DNA from: JALOKP01 sp963800865
GTDB taxonomy: Bacteria > Acidobacteriota > Polarisedimenticolia > J045
NCBI GenBank assembly: GCA_963800865.1
Contig: CAWDCL010000004.1
Coordinates: forward strand, 62,001-126,000
Length of the DNA stretch: 64,000 bases
Direction: 5' to 3'
How positions within the stretch are numbered: position 1 is the stretch's first letter; every line of letters starts with the position of its first letter. Below the pieces are notes generated by a model. The model saw only the letters and a list, made by a program, of their open reading frames with translations. It was not told the DNA's origin and ran no database searches. Shown piece by piece: positions 10,201 through 17,804 of the stretch. Both the position numbers and the translations under genes were made by a program.

Positions 10201-10357
10201 TGTAGACGGTCGTCACGGTAACCGAGGCATTCTGGCTCTGCGGGTACTGGCGGACATTGAGCGTGCGGATCGCCTGCAGCCCGGCGATCACGATCAGCAG
10301 GTTGACGACGATCGCGAGGACCGGCCGCCGGATGAAGATGTCGGTGAAGTTCTTCAT
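7223..10357 (-). CDS. RND-family efflux transporter, inner-membrane pump subunit
   Basis: At 1,044 residues this is full length for an AcrB/MexF-type hydrophobe/amphiphile efflux pump. It opens MKNFTDIFIRRPVLAIVVN. It carries the TM4 motif SVGLVVDDAIVVVENIERR with the proton-relay Asp pair and a late membrane block QVGLVTLVGLVAKNGILIVE. It is the last gene of a tetR-MFP-RND operon and starts 11 bases after the MFP stop. It exports substrates from the periplasm or inner leaflet by proton antiport. No outer-membrane factor gene lies nearby, so a TolC-like protein elsewhere is implied. Substrate specificity is unknown. Confidence 0.95.
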   Translation of the reverse strand: MKNFTDIFIRRPVLAIVVNLLIVIAGLQAIRTLNVRQYPQSQNASVTVTTVYIGASADLVRGFITAPLERAIAAADGIDYIESQSQQGLSIITARLKLNQDATKALSEISSKVDQVRGDLPPESRIPVINIETADSQFASTYLSFSSEALQQNEITDYLVRVVQPRLTAIEGVQRADILGGRTFAMRIWLKPDRMAGLNVSPAQVRRALAANNYLAAPGRTKGALIQVNLTANTDLRSAEEFRQLVIREDGGSLVRLGDIADVVLGAEDYETEVRFSGQTAVFMGVWVLPNANSLDVIKDVRAEMTRIQAELPSGMKASVAYDATAYINDALDEVVKTLLETLLIVVIVIFLFLGSFRSVLVPVTAIPISLIGAIFLMQVFGFTINLLTLLAIVLSVGLVVDDAIVVVENIERRLRQGLTPVQAAILGARELVGPIIAMTITLAAVYAPIGLQGGLTGALFREFAFTLAGAVTISGIVALTLSPVMSSRLLDAKAEERGFAGRINRDFDRFREFYGRLLDATLRARPAVYVVWIVIALLAIPMFMMSSRELAPTEDQGIVFGILEGPANATIDETMRYAEQANKDLMAIPETAYTFQITFANSGFGGAALKPWSERERTAFEILPEIEQKLTKISGIRMFPVLPPALPGGGQFPVEFVLASTAEPQRILEFADRLQQKAAQSGLFAFPPIIDTKIDQPQTEIVIDRDKAAALGLSLEDVGADISAALGGDYVNRFNIDGRSYKVIPQIERSARLTPAQVEQIYVTGPGGKLMPLSTIASLANTTEPRSLNRFQQLNAVKLSGVAIVPLDQALRYLEDEAAAMLPDGYTLDYTGESRQLRTEGNKFLPAFGLALVLIFLVLAAQFNSFRDPFVILAGSVPLAMFGALVMTFLKMPNPNMAFFTDGWTTTLNIYSQVGLVTLVGLVAKNGILIVEFANELQRKGLDKIEAIRQGARTRLRPVLMTSVATVAGHFPLTLVTGAGAEARNSIGLVLVAGMTIGTFFTLFIVPSLYVLIARDHAADARARAASDLAEGEALGPPVGAEA

Positions 10358-10368
10358 GGCGTCACCCG

Positions 10369-11499
10369 TCAGGAGTTGGAAGGCGTCGGGTCCGCCTTGG
10401 GGGCGGGCGCTAGGCTGTTGTCGACGACCACCGGGGAGCCGTTGCGCAGCTTGAAGACGCCCGAGGTGGCGATCACGTCGCCCGCCTTCAGGCCGTCGGT
10501 CACGGCCACGAAGTCGCCGCGGGCCTCGCCCAGCCGGACGGTGGTCATCTTGACCTGCAGGCCGGCCTGTCCCGTCTTCTCGTCCCGGCTCTCGGTCAGG
10601 ACGAAGACCGAGTCGCCGTACGGCGCATTCAGAACGGCCGTCGCCGGCACGACGAGCACGGACTGCGTCTCGGGGCGCACGACCTGGACCCGCGCGAACA
10701 TCCCGGCGCGCAGGGCGCCGTCGGGGTTGGGAAGCGTGGCCTGCAGCCGGATCCGGCGCGTGCCGGCGTCGATGTCCGGGTTCTGCGCGGTCAGGCGGCC
10801 CTCGAAGGTGCGCCCGGGGGCGGCGTCGGTGGTGATCCGGACGCGCATTCCGGGAGTGATCCGCGCGAGCTGCTGCTCGGGCAGGGCGAAGTCGACGTAG
10901 ATCGGGTCGAGCGACTGCAGCGACACGATCGGGTCGCCCGCGCCGACGAACTGCCCGAGGTTGACGTCGCGGATCCCCAGCCGGCCCGAGAAGGGCGCGC
11001 GGATCGTCTTCTTGGCGATCGTGGCGCGGATGGCGTCGACCTGGCCCACGGTCTGGAGCGCGGCGGCCTCGGCGCTGTCGAGGTCCGACTGCGCGATCAG
11101 GTCCTGGCCGCGCAGCTGGCGGCTGCGCTCGAGGTTCAGCCGCGCCAGCTCCGCCTGCGCCTCCGCGGACCGGAGCTGCGCCTGCTCGGACGAGGTGTCG
11201 AGCTGGACCAGCAGCTGGCCCGCGGCGGCGACCATGCCGGACTCGAAGGCGATCTTCGTCACGGTGCCCGGCAGCTCCGCGCGCACGGTCACGCCCTGCA
11301 CGGGGGAGAGCGATCCCACGGCGGGCAGGCTCGCGTCCCAGGTCTCCTGGCGGACCTCGGTCGTGCTGATCGTCTCGGCGGGGATCGAAGCGGCCGCGCC
11401 GGCGTCGATCATGGCGTTGATCTGCAGCGCCTTGATCCCGACGAGCGCGCCCGCGAGGAGAACCAGGAGGACGACGGTGATGGTGATCTTCTTGCTCAT
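10369..11499 (-). CDS. RND efflux periplasmic adaptor (membrane fusion protein)
   Basis: This 376-residue adaptor has an N-terminal membrane anchor (ITVVLLVLLAGALVGIKAL). It then shows biotinyl-lipoyl-like halves (VTVRAELPGTVTKIAFESG and IRAPFSGRLGIRDVNLGQFV) flanking a helical hairpin rich in Gln, Ala and Arg, followed by beta-barrel and membrane-proximal domains. It bridges the RND pump to an outer-membrane channel. The start ATG overlaps the TGA of the upstream TetR gene (11496-11499), indicating translational coupling. Confidence 0.94.
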   Translation of the reverse strand: MSKKITITVVLLVLLAGALVGIKALQINAMIDAGAAASIPAETISTTEVRQETWDASLPAVGSLSPVQGVTVRAELPGTVTKIAFESGMVAAAGQLLVQLDTSSEQAQLRSAEAQAELARLNLERSRQLRGQDLIAQSDLDSAEAAALQTVGQVDAIRATIAKKTIRAPFSGRLGIRDVNLGQFVGAGDPIVSLQSLDPIYVDFALPEQQLARITPGMRVRITTDAAPGRTFEGRLTAQNPDIDAGTRRIRLQATLPNPDGALRAGMFARVQVVRPETQSVLVVPATAVLNAPYGDSVFVLTESRDEKTGQAGLQVKMTTVRLGEARGDFVAVTDGLKAGDVIATSGVFKLRNGSPVVVDNSLAPAPKADPTPSNS

Positions 11500-12149
11500 G
11501 GTTGTTCACCCGTCGGCACGCGGTGCTCGTGCGCCGCAGGAAAGAGGAGCGTCCAGAGGCTGCGCAGTCCGGCGAGCTGACGCTCGCAGGCCGACGCAGG
11601 GCTGAGGTCGGACAGTTCGGTGACGTCGCGGATCATCAGTCCGTGGGTCGCGTCGACGATCAACTCGGCCGCCTGGCGCGGCGAGAACCCCGGCGGCAGC
11701 CGCTCGGCGTCGCCCGACGCGGCGATCAACTCGGCGATCCCGTCGACGAAGAAATGGTGAACGTCGCGGACCAGCGCGCGCACGTGCGCGTTGCGGGCCG
11801 ACTCGGCGAAGAGATCGAGCACGAACGGAGCGATGACCTCGGCGTGCTCGTCGTCGTGGCGGCAGGTGAAGAAGATCTCGATCGCCTCGAAGAGGCTCGG
11901 CGCCTGTCGCGCCTGATCGAGCAGCTCCGCGAGGTCGGCCTTGTGCTCGCGCGCGATCTCCGCGATCACGGCGTCCTTGCTGGGGAAGTAGCGGTAGATC
12001 AGCCCGACGCTGACCTTCGCCTCGTCGGCGACGTCCTGCATCGTGGTCGGGTGGAACCCGCTGCGGCCGAAGCAGGTCATCGCCGCGTCGAGGATCTGCT
12101 GGCGGCGGTCGGGCGGGGCGGCGGGCTGGCTTACTTCGGTCGGGGTCAT
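11496..12149 (-). CDS. TetR/AcrR-family repressor of the efflux operon
   Basis: The protein has 217 residues. The N-terminal HTH contains QQILDAAMTCFGRSGFHPTT and VADEAKVSVGLIYRYFPSK, the standard TetR_N pattern, followed by a variable ligand-binding helical domain. The start is supported by GAGGAAC just upstream. It is the first gene of the tetR-MFP-RND operon, and a perfect palindrome lies 21-42 bases upstream of its start, which suggests autorepression of the whole operon relieved by a pump substrate. The inducer is unknown. Confidence 0.93.
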   Translation of the reverse strand: MTPTEVSQPAAPPDRRQQILDAAMTCFGRSGFHPTTMQDVADEAKVSVGLIYRYFPSKDAVIAEIAREHKADLAELLDQARQAPSLFEAIEIFFTCRHDDEHAEVIAPFVLDLFAESARNAHVRALVRDVHHFFVDGIAELIAASGDAERLPPGFSPRQAAELIVDATHGLMIRDVTELSDLSPASACERQLAGLRSLWTLLFPAAHEHRVPTGEQP

Positions 12150-12169
12150 GGTTCCTCGCGAGCGGTGAG

Positions 12170-12191
12170 AGTGAATGAACGTTCATTCACT
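12170..12191. promoter_or_regulatory. Perfect 22-bp palindromic TetR-family operator
   Basis: The half site AGTGAATGAAC is followed directly by its exact reverse complement GTTCATTCACT with no spacer, centred between 12180 and 12181. This is the commonest form of TetR/AcrR operator (TGAATGAACGTTCATTCA core). It lies immediately upstream of the tetR start, positioned to block transcription of tetR-MFP-RND. The next 200 bases towards 12404 show no other clear element. Confidence 0.88.
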
Positions 12192-12404
12192 GTCAAACCG
12201 CTGGGCCGGCCAGAGCGACCGGTGGCCGGGGTTCGAGCCCCCGTGCGAGGAAGCGGAAGATCACCGGGGGTCCAGGTCGGAGAAAACGAACGAGATGGGC
12301 ATGAAGCGGACATCCCGACCGAGTCAGCCGGGCCGTTGCGGCCCGGCGCGCCTCGGCCCTCCCCGGGGCGGGAGACGCGCCGGTCTCCGGCTCGATCGCG
12401 CGCC

Positions 12405-12690
12405 TCAGCCGTCCTTCCGCGACCGCAGGTCGCGCTTGTGCTCCAGGACGGACCGCAGGTTCACCAGGAAATAGGCCCAGCCCGCCTGCGTGCCGCCGTA
12501 CATCTCGATCCACCGCCGATCGAACGGGAACCCGGCGTGCTCGACGGTCAACATCGAGCCCCCCTTCGCCTTGCCGATCGTGAACGTCACGACCGACTCG
12601 TTCACCGCCCGGCCGACCGTGTTGGGCCAGGTCAGCGTCAGCCGGCGGTTCTTCTCGACGCGGACGACCCGCAGGGGCGCGGCGGGCCGA
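12405..12690 (-). pseudogene. SRPBCC/AHSA1-like protein, C-terminal fragment
   Basis: About 90 residues survive, from roughly LRVVRVEKNRRLTLTWPN to FLVNLRSVLEHKRDLRSRKDG. The sequence ESVVTFTIGKAKGGSMLTVE followed by GFPFDRRWIEMYGG and GWAYFLVNLRSVLE is typical of the second half of AHSA1-type START-like proteins. No start or N-terminal half is present. Going upstream, the reading frame runs into an NDH-2 fragment in another frame. I therefore call it a 5'-truncated remnant or the product of a mis-join. Confidence 0.7.
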
Positions 12691-13198
12691 CGAGGTTCCT
12701 GGCCAGGCGGCGGGCCTGGCGGAGCGCATGCTGGCAGGTCGGCGGATCGGGGTGATCGGGGGTCGCCTCGTTCGGTACGCGCGCACAGTCGCCGAGTGCC
12801 CAGACGCCGGGGTGTCCTTCGACGGCGAGGGTGGCGTCGACGCGGACCCGGTGCCGCTCGTCGAGCGGCAGATCGAGGCCGGCGAGCAGCGGATGCGCGC
12901 GCACGCCGGCGGTCCAGACGAGGGTTTCCGTCTCGATCCGCGTGCCGTCGGAGAGCACGACCCCGTCGCCGTCCGCCGCGGCGAGCGTGGTCCCGACGCG
13001 GATCTCGACGCCGCGCTCGGCCAGCTGCCGGGCTGCGTACTCGCCGAGGTTGCGCGGGATGTCGGCGAGGATCTTCGGGCCGGCGTCCACGAGCACCCAG
13101 CGCTGCGGGGTGTGCGCGAGGCGCGGGTAGTAGCGCAGCGCGTCGCGCACCAGGTCGGATGGCTCGGCCAACGCCCTCGCGAGGCGGCAGCGCGCCGC
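12690..13198 (-). pseudogene. Type II NADH dehydrogenase (NDH-2), internal fragment
   Basis: The frame encodes ALAEPSDLVRDALRYYPRL, RWVLVDAGPKILADIPRNL, VEIRVGTTLAAADGDGVVLS, LVWTAGVRAHPLLAG and GVWALGDCARVPN. These are the middle and C-terminal FAD/NAD-binding parts of an NDH-2-like pyridine nucleotide-disulfide oxidoreductase. The first 150 or more residues, including the FAD Rossmann motif, are missing: an in-frame stop lies at 13208-13210, exactly the stop codon of the adjacent intact gene. The membrane-anchoring C-terminus is missing too, and the frame passes into the SRPBCC fragment. It cannot encode a working enzyme as it stands. Confidence 0.75.
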
Positions 13199-13207
13199 CC
13201 GGGCCCA

Positions 13208-13702
13208 TCAGCGCAGGCGGGGGCGCTTCCCGCCGGAGGCCCCGAGGTCGGCCGCGATCGCGCGGGCGAGGTTCTTCCACATCGCGCTGTCCTCCTGGCG
13301 GAGGGACCGCGCGAGCTGCGCCTTCTGCCGCGCGTCGATCGCGTCGAGGTTGACGATCTGCCGTCCCGTGAAGTCGAGCCGGCAGGCGTTCTCACCCTCC
13401 GGGACGATCTCGTAGAGGAACTGCGAGTGCCTGCTCGGTCCCTTGGTGTGGGTGTTGGTCCAGCTCAGCCGCTCGGGGTAGAGGCAGATCAGCTTCTGCT
13501 TGGCGACGCGGCCGCCGTCCTCCAGGACAAAGGTGTCGGTCAGCAGAACGGTGTCCTCGTTGAGGCGCTCGATCTTCCGGCGGCCCTTCCTGCCGAGCCG
13601 CTTCATGTCGTCGGGCTGGTAGTCGATCGACCAGTCGTAGACCGCGCGGGCCGGAAACGGGAAGCGCTGGCTGAAACGGAAGCGGATCGTGGCGAGCGGC
13701 AT
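13208..13702 (-). CDS. SRPBCC-superfamily protein of unknown function
   Basis: This intact 164-residue protein begins MPLATIRFRFSQRFPFPARA and shows the strand-helix-strand pattern of START/SRPBCC ligand-binding folds (AVYDWSIDYQPDDMKRL, then LLTDTFVLEDGGRV and SWTNTHTKGPSRHSQFLYEI). The start is well supported by AAGGAGGACTCC directly before ATG. Such proteins bind hydrophobic ligands or act in polyketide-like cyclisation; nothing here identifies the ligand. It lies upstream of the broken NDH-2 and SRPBCC fragments on the same strand and is divergent from the next kinase. Confidence 0.75.
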   Translation of the reverse strand: MPLATIRFRFSQRFPFPARAVYDWSIDYQPDDMKRLGRKGRRKIERLNEDTVLLTDTFVLEDGGRVAKQKLICLYPERLSWTNTHTKGPSRHSQFLYEIVPEGENACRLDFTGRQIVNLDAIDARQKAQLARSLRQEDSAMWKNLARAIAADLGASGGKRPRLR

Positions 13703-13754
13703 GGAGTCCTCCTTGCGGGCCGGGGGCCGGAACAGGCCCTCGGCGGCCGGATGA

Positions 13755-13760
13755 TATAAT
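13755..13760 (+). promoter_or_regulatory. Candidate -10 element (TATAAT)
   Basis: A consensus TATAAT at 13755-13760 stands out in very GC-rich sequence. It lies 31 bases upstream of the GTG start of the PD40 kinase, in an 89-bp divergent intergenic gap. No good -35 hexamer is visible 16-18 bases upstream, so the call rests on the -10 and its position. Confidence 0.4.
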
Positions 13761-13791
13761 CCTTCCTCACGGAACGGTAAGCCGGGGGAGC

Positions 13792-16485
13792 GTGTCGGTG
13801 GGAGGAAGTCTGCAATCCGGGATCTCGCTCGGTCCCTACCGCATCGTCGCGCCCCTCGGCGCCGGCGGCATGGGCGAGGTCTACCGGGCCACCGACACGA
13901 AGCTGGGCCGGGACGTCGCGGTCAAGGTGCTCCCGGAGTCGCTCGCCGCCGACCCGGAGCGGCTCGCGCGGTTCGAGCGCGAGGCCAAGGTCCTCGCGTC
14001 GCTCAACCACCCGAACATCGCCGCGATCTACGGGCTCGAAGGGACGGGTTCGACCAGCGCCCTCGTGATGGAACTCGTCGAGGGCGAAACGCTCGGCGAG
14101 CGGCTGGAGCGCGGGAAGATCCCGCTGGACGAGTGCCTCTCGATCGCGCGCCAGATCGCCGAGGCGCTCGAGGCGGCGCACGAGAAGGGGATCGTCCACC
14201 GCGACCTCAAGCCGGCGAACGTCAAGCTCACCCCCGAGGGCAAGGTCAAGGTGCTCGACTTCGGCCTCGCCAAGGCGATCTCTCCGGTCACCGGGTCGTC
14301 GGGCTCGCTCACCGAGGTCGCGAACTCGCCGACGATCACCCGCCACGCGACCGCGATGGGCGCGATCCTCGGCACCGCGGCGTACATGAGCCCGGAGCAG
14401 GCCAAGGGGAAAGCCGTCGACAAGCGCGCCGACATCTGGGCCTTCGGCGCGGTGCTGTTCGAGATGCTCTCCGGGAAGAAGCTGTTCGCGGGGGACTCGG
14501 TGGCCGAGACGATCGCCGCGGTGCTGCGCGCCGATCCCGACTGGCACGAGCTGCCGCCGGACCTCCCGAAGTCGCTGCGCGACCTGGTGCGCCGCTGCCT
14601 GGAGCGCGATCCGCACCGCCGCCTGCACGACGTCGCCGACGCGCGCATCGTGCTCGAGGAGCTGGCCGACGGGCGAGCGATGGAAGCGACCGAGGTCGTC
14701 CCGCCGCCCGCCGCGCCGGCGCGCCGGCTCGCCGCGTGGGGAGTGCCGCTCCTCGTCGGCGCGCTCGGGACCCTGGCGCTCGTCGCGGCGGTCTCGCAGC
14801 TGCGCTCCTCCCCCGCGGGGGCCGGAGTCTCCGCGTCGGCGCCGCCGCGGATCTCGTACCGGCAGATGACCTTCACGGCCGGAGCGGAGCTGGCCCCGGC
14901 GATCGCCCCGGACGGCGAGAGCTTCGCGTACGTGAGGCTCGTCGGCGACCAGACGGACATCTTCCTGCAGAGGGTCGACGGGCGGAACGCGATCAACCTG
15001 ACGGAAGGCTGCCGCGAGGACGACGGAGAACCCGCGTTCTCGCCCGACGGGCGTTCGATCGCCTATCGCTCCGAGTGCGGCGGCGGCGGCATCTTCGTGA
15101 TGGGAGCCACCGGGGAGTCGGCCCGCAAGGTGACCGAGACCGGCTACAACCCGGCCTGGTCCCCGGACGGCCGCGAGCTGGCGGTCGCCGACGAGCAGCT
15201 TCACCTGCCCTTCGGCCGCGGGACGAACAGCAAGCTCTGGGCGGTGCGCCTCGAGAACGGGGAGCGGCGGCTGCTCAGCGAGCACGACGGCGTGCAGCCG
15301 GCCTGGTCCCCCGACGGCAGGCGGGTCGCATTCTGGGGGCTCACCGGGACCAGTTCGGCGCGCGACCTGTTCACCGTGGCGGCGGACGGGTCCCAGGCGG
15401 CGCCCACCGCCGCCGTGCCGGTGACGGACGATCCCGCCGTCGACTGGAGCCCGGTCTGGTCGGGGGACGGACGCGCCCTGCTCTTCTCGAGCACGCGCGG
15501 CGGGACGATGAACACCTGGAAGATTCCGCTCGACCCGGCGAGCGGCCGCGCGACGGGGGAGGCGGTGGCGCTCACCGCGCCGTCGAGCTGGGTCGGGTTC
15601 CTCTCGAGCTCGCGGGACGGCCGGCGGGTCGCCTTCGTCGATCGCAACGTGCGCAACTCGGTCTTCGTGGCGCCGTTCGACCCGGTGCGCGGTGAACTCT
15701 CCGGAGCGCCCCGGAAGGTGCCGCTCGGGACCGTCGAGGTCTACGAAGGGGTGGACCTTGCCCCCGACGGCGAGACGCTCCTCTTCGACAACGCCGGGAT
15801 GCCGCAGCACCTCTATCTCGCGCGACCCGACGGGACGCAGCTCCAGCTGACCGACGGTCCGCACCGCGACCGGCAGGGGGCCTTCTCGCCGGACGGGCAG
15901 TGGATCGTCTTCCAGAGCAATCGCTGGCCGAGCGAGCTCGCCCTCATCCGTCCGGACGGCAGCGGGATGCGCGAGCTGGTATCCGGCGGATCGACCGCCT
16001 GGTATCCCGCCTGGTCGCCGGACGGCCGGCGGATCCTCGCATCGGATTTCGAGAGCGCGTTCGTGCTGGACGTCCCGGCTTCGGGGACTCCGGCCCCGCT
16101 GGAGCGCCTGTCCTCTCCGGAAGGCGGCTTCGCCTTCTGGGCCTCCTCGTGGTCGCCCGACGGCCGACGGATCGCCGGCGAGCTGAGCGTCGCCAACAAC
16201 CCGATCGGCGTCGCGGTCTACAGCCTGGCGGACCATTCCTATCGACGGCTCCCCGTCGAGGGCCGCGCCCGGCGTCCGCGCTTCCTTCCCGACGGGAAGC
16301 ACCTGATCTGGACCCGGGCCGAAGCGATCGAGATCCACGAGCTCGAGAGCGGCCGGACACGGGTCCTGATCCCGGCGACACCGGGGTACGACATCGCGTG
16401 GGCCGCGCTCTCCTACGACGGACGCCATCTCACCTGGCACGAGGTGGCCGACGAGTCGGACCTCTGGCTGGCGATGTTCGAGTAG
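13792..16485 (+). CDS. Membrane Ser/Thr protein kinase with PD40/TolB-type beta-propeller
   Basis: The protein has 897 residues. The kinase domain spans about 12-275 (GAGGMGEVYRATDTKLG, VAVKVLP, HRDLKPANVKL, DFGLAKA, GTAAYMSPEQ). A single TM segment lies near residues 305-327 (WGVPLLVGALGTLALVAAVS). The remaining 560 residues are a propeller with repeated PD40 motifs such as PAFSPDGRSIAYRS, PAWSPDGRELAVAD and PAWSPDGRRVAFWG. The topology implies an external propeller sensor and a cytoplasmic kinase. The GTG start is backed by GGGGGAG four bases upstream. The N-terminal 60 residues closely resemble the kinase at 843, indicating paralogy. The signal sensed is unknown. Confidence 0.92.
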   Translation: MSVGGSLQSGISLGPYRIVAPLGAGGMGEVYRATDTKLGRDVAVKVLPESLAADPERLARFEREAKVLASLNHPNIAAIYGLEGTGSTSALVMELVEGETLGERLERGKIPLDECLSIARQIAEALEAAHEKGIVHRDLKPANVKLTPEGKVKVLDFGLAKAISPVTGSSGSLTEVANSPTITRHATAMGAILGTAAYMSPEQAKGKAVDKRADIWAFGAVLFEMLSGKKLFAGDSVAETIAAVLRADPDWHELPPDLPKSLRDLVRRCLERDPHRRLHDVADARIVLEELADGRAMEATEVVPPPAAPARRLAAWGVPLLVGALGTLALVAAVSQLRSSPAGAGVSASAPPRISYRQMTFTAGAELAPAIAPDGESFAYVRLVGDQTDIFLQRVDGRNAINLTEGCREDDGEPAFSPDGRSIAYRSECGGGGIFVMGATGESARKVTETGYNPAWSPDGRELAVADEQLHLPFGRGTNSKLWAVRLENGERRLLSEHDGVQPAWSPDGRRVAFWGLTGTSSARDLFTVAADGSQAAPTAAVPVTDDPAVDWSPVWSGDGRALLFSSTRGGTMNTWKIPLDPASGRATGEAVALTAPSSWVGFLSSSRDGRRVAFVDRNVRNSVFVAPFDPVRGELSGAPRKVPLGTVEVYEGVDLAPDGETLLFDNAGMPQHLYLARPDGTQLQLTDGPHRDRQGAFSPDGQWIVFQSNRWPSELALIRPDGSGMRELVSGGSTAWYPAWSPDGRRILASDFESAFVLDVPASGTPAPLERLSSPEGGFAFWASSWSPDGRRIAGELSVANNPIGVAVYSLADHSYRRLPVEGRARRPRFLPDGKHLIWTRAEAIEIHELESGRTRVLIPATPGYDIAWAALSYDGRHLTWHEVADESDLWLAMFE

Positions 16486-16500
16486 ACGCCGTGTTCGACC

Positions 16501-16520
16501 GCGCACCGTCCGCGGTGCGC
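16501..16520. terminator. 8-bp hairpin with tetraloop between convergent genes
   Basis: GCGCACCG (16501-16508) pairs exactly with CGGTGCGC (16513-16520) around a TCCG loop. It lies in the 36-bp gap between the stop of the PD40 kinase and the stop of nhaA on the other strand, so it probably serves both. No T-run follows. Confidence 0.5.
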
Positions 16521-16521
16521 C

Positions 16522-17739
16522 TCAGGCGTCGGGGGAGCGCCCCTTCGGCAGCACGACGCTGAGCACCGCGTACCCGGCCAGGGCCGACAGCAGCGAGCCG
16601 ACCAGGATTCCCAGCCGGCCGATCCCGAGCGCTGCGCCGCTGCCGGTGTCCTCGAACGCGAGCATCCCGATGAACAGGCTCATCGTGAAGCCGACGCCGC
16701 AGAGGATCGAGGCGCCATAGACGTGCCTGAGCTCGACGCCGCTCGGCAGGCGCGCGACCCCCAGCCGTACCGCCAGCCAGGCGGAGCCGAAGACGCCGAC
16801 CTGCTTGCCGACGAAGAGGCCGAGCACGATGCCGAGCGGGATCGGCTGAAGGAGGTCGCGCGGGCTCAGGCCGGCGAGGCTCACGCCCGCGTCGGCGAAG
16901 GCGAAGATCGGCAGGACCCCGAAGGCTACCCAGGGGTGCAGCGCATGCTCGAGGGTGCTCAGCGGGGGATGGTCGGGATGCGCCGGGTCGTGCGCGGGGA
17001 TGAACAGGGCCGCGACCACGCCGGCGAGCGTTGCGTGCACGCCCGACTTGAGCACGAAGACCCACAGAAGCGTGCCGGCCAGGAGGTAGGGCGCGATGCG
17101 CACGACCCCGGCCCGATTGAGCACGAGCAGCGCGATCACCGCCGCGCCGGCCAGCAGCAGCGAGGCGAACGACAGGTCCTTCGTGTAGAAGAACGCGATG
17201 ATGACGATTGCGCCCAGGTCGTCGAGCACGGCAAGGGTCATCAGGAAGACCTTGAGCCCGACCGGGACGCGCTCGCCGAAGAGCGACAGCACCCCGAGCG
17301 CGAAGGCGATGTCGGTGGCCGAGGGGATGGCCCAGCCGCGCAGGCCGACCGGGTCGTTCCAGTTGAGAAAGGCGTAGATCGCCGCGGGGACGATCATCCC
17401 GCCCGCGGCGGCGATCGCCGGCAGCGCGATCCTCGCGCGGTCCGACAGCTCGCCCATCACGACCTCGCGCTTGATCTCGAGGCCGATCAGCAGGAAGAAG
17501 ACCGCCATCAGCAGGTCGTTGACCCAGAACAGGAGCGGCTTGTCGAGTTCGAACGCGGCCAGCTGGATCTTGAACGGCACCTGCAGCAGCCAGAAGTACC
17601 AGCCGGACAGCGGGCTGTTGGCCGCGATCATCGCGATCAGGCCGGCGGCGACGAGCAGGATGCCGCTCGCGGACTCGAGCCTGAGGAACTCGCGGATCGC
17701 GGACAGCGGGGAAGAGTCCTGGGCGGGGGGCCGGGTCAT
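16522..17739 (-). CDS. nhaA: Na+/H+ antiporter NhaA
   Basis: The 405-residue polytopic protein has the NhaA landmarks: FWVNDLLMAVFFLLIGLEIK, AIPSATDIAFALGVLSLFG, and LAVLDDLGAIVIIAFFY with the Asp pair that carries Na+ and protons. A late block follows (GASILCGVGFTMSLFIGMLA). It exchanges protons for sodium across the inner membrane for pH and salt homeostasis. The start at 17739 gives MTRPPAQDSSPLSAIREFLR, a normal short cytoplasmic N-terminus. It ends convergent with the kinase and begins 66 bases past the argH stop, so it could be read through from the arginine operon. Confidence 0.95.
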   Translation of the reverse strand: MTRPPAQDSSPLSAIREFLRLESASGILLVAAGLIAMIAANSPLSGWYFWLLQVPFKIQLAAFELDKPLLFWVNDLLMAVFFLLIGLEIKREVVMGELSDRARIALPAIAAAGGMIVPAAIYAFLNWNDPVGLRGWAIPSATDIAFALGVLSLFGERVPVGLKVFLMTLAVLDDLGAIVIIAFFYTKDLSFASLLLAGAAVIALLVLNRAGVVRIAPYLLAGTLLWVFVLKSGVHATLAGVVAALFIPAHDPAHPDHPPLSTLEHALHPWVAFGVLPIFAFADAGVSLAGLSPRDLLQPIPLGIVLGLFVGKQVGVFGSAWLAVRLGVARLPSGVELRHVYGASILCGVGFTMSLFIGMLAFEDTGSGAALGIGRLGILVGSLLSALAGYAVLSVVLPKGRSPDA

Positions 17740-17804
17740 GCCGATCGGGCTCCGGGCGGGTCCGGCGATTCTAGCCGATCGCACGCCACCGAACGGAGCC
17801 CCTC

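Noticed and set aside
7304..10900. Long plus-strand frame opposite the RND and MFP genes
   Set aside because: Arg/Gly/Asp-rich shadow of strongly conserved minus-strand genes with no recognisable domain.
12228..12246. GGGG-TTCGAGC-CCCC, a second T-arm-like stem-loop
   Set aside because: The stem is only four pairs with no acceptor continuation; likely chance in GC-rich DNA.
13603..16506. Long minus-strand frame opposite the PD40 kinase
   Set aside because: Shadow of a clear kinase gene with intact motifs and ribosome site.
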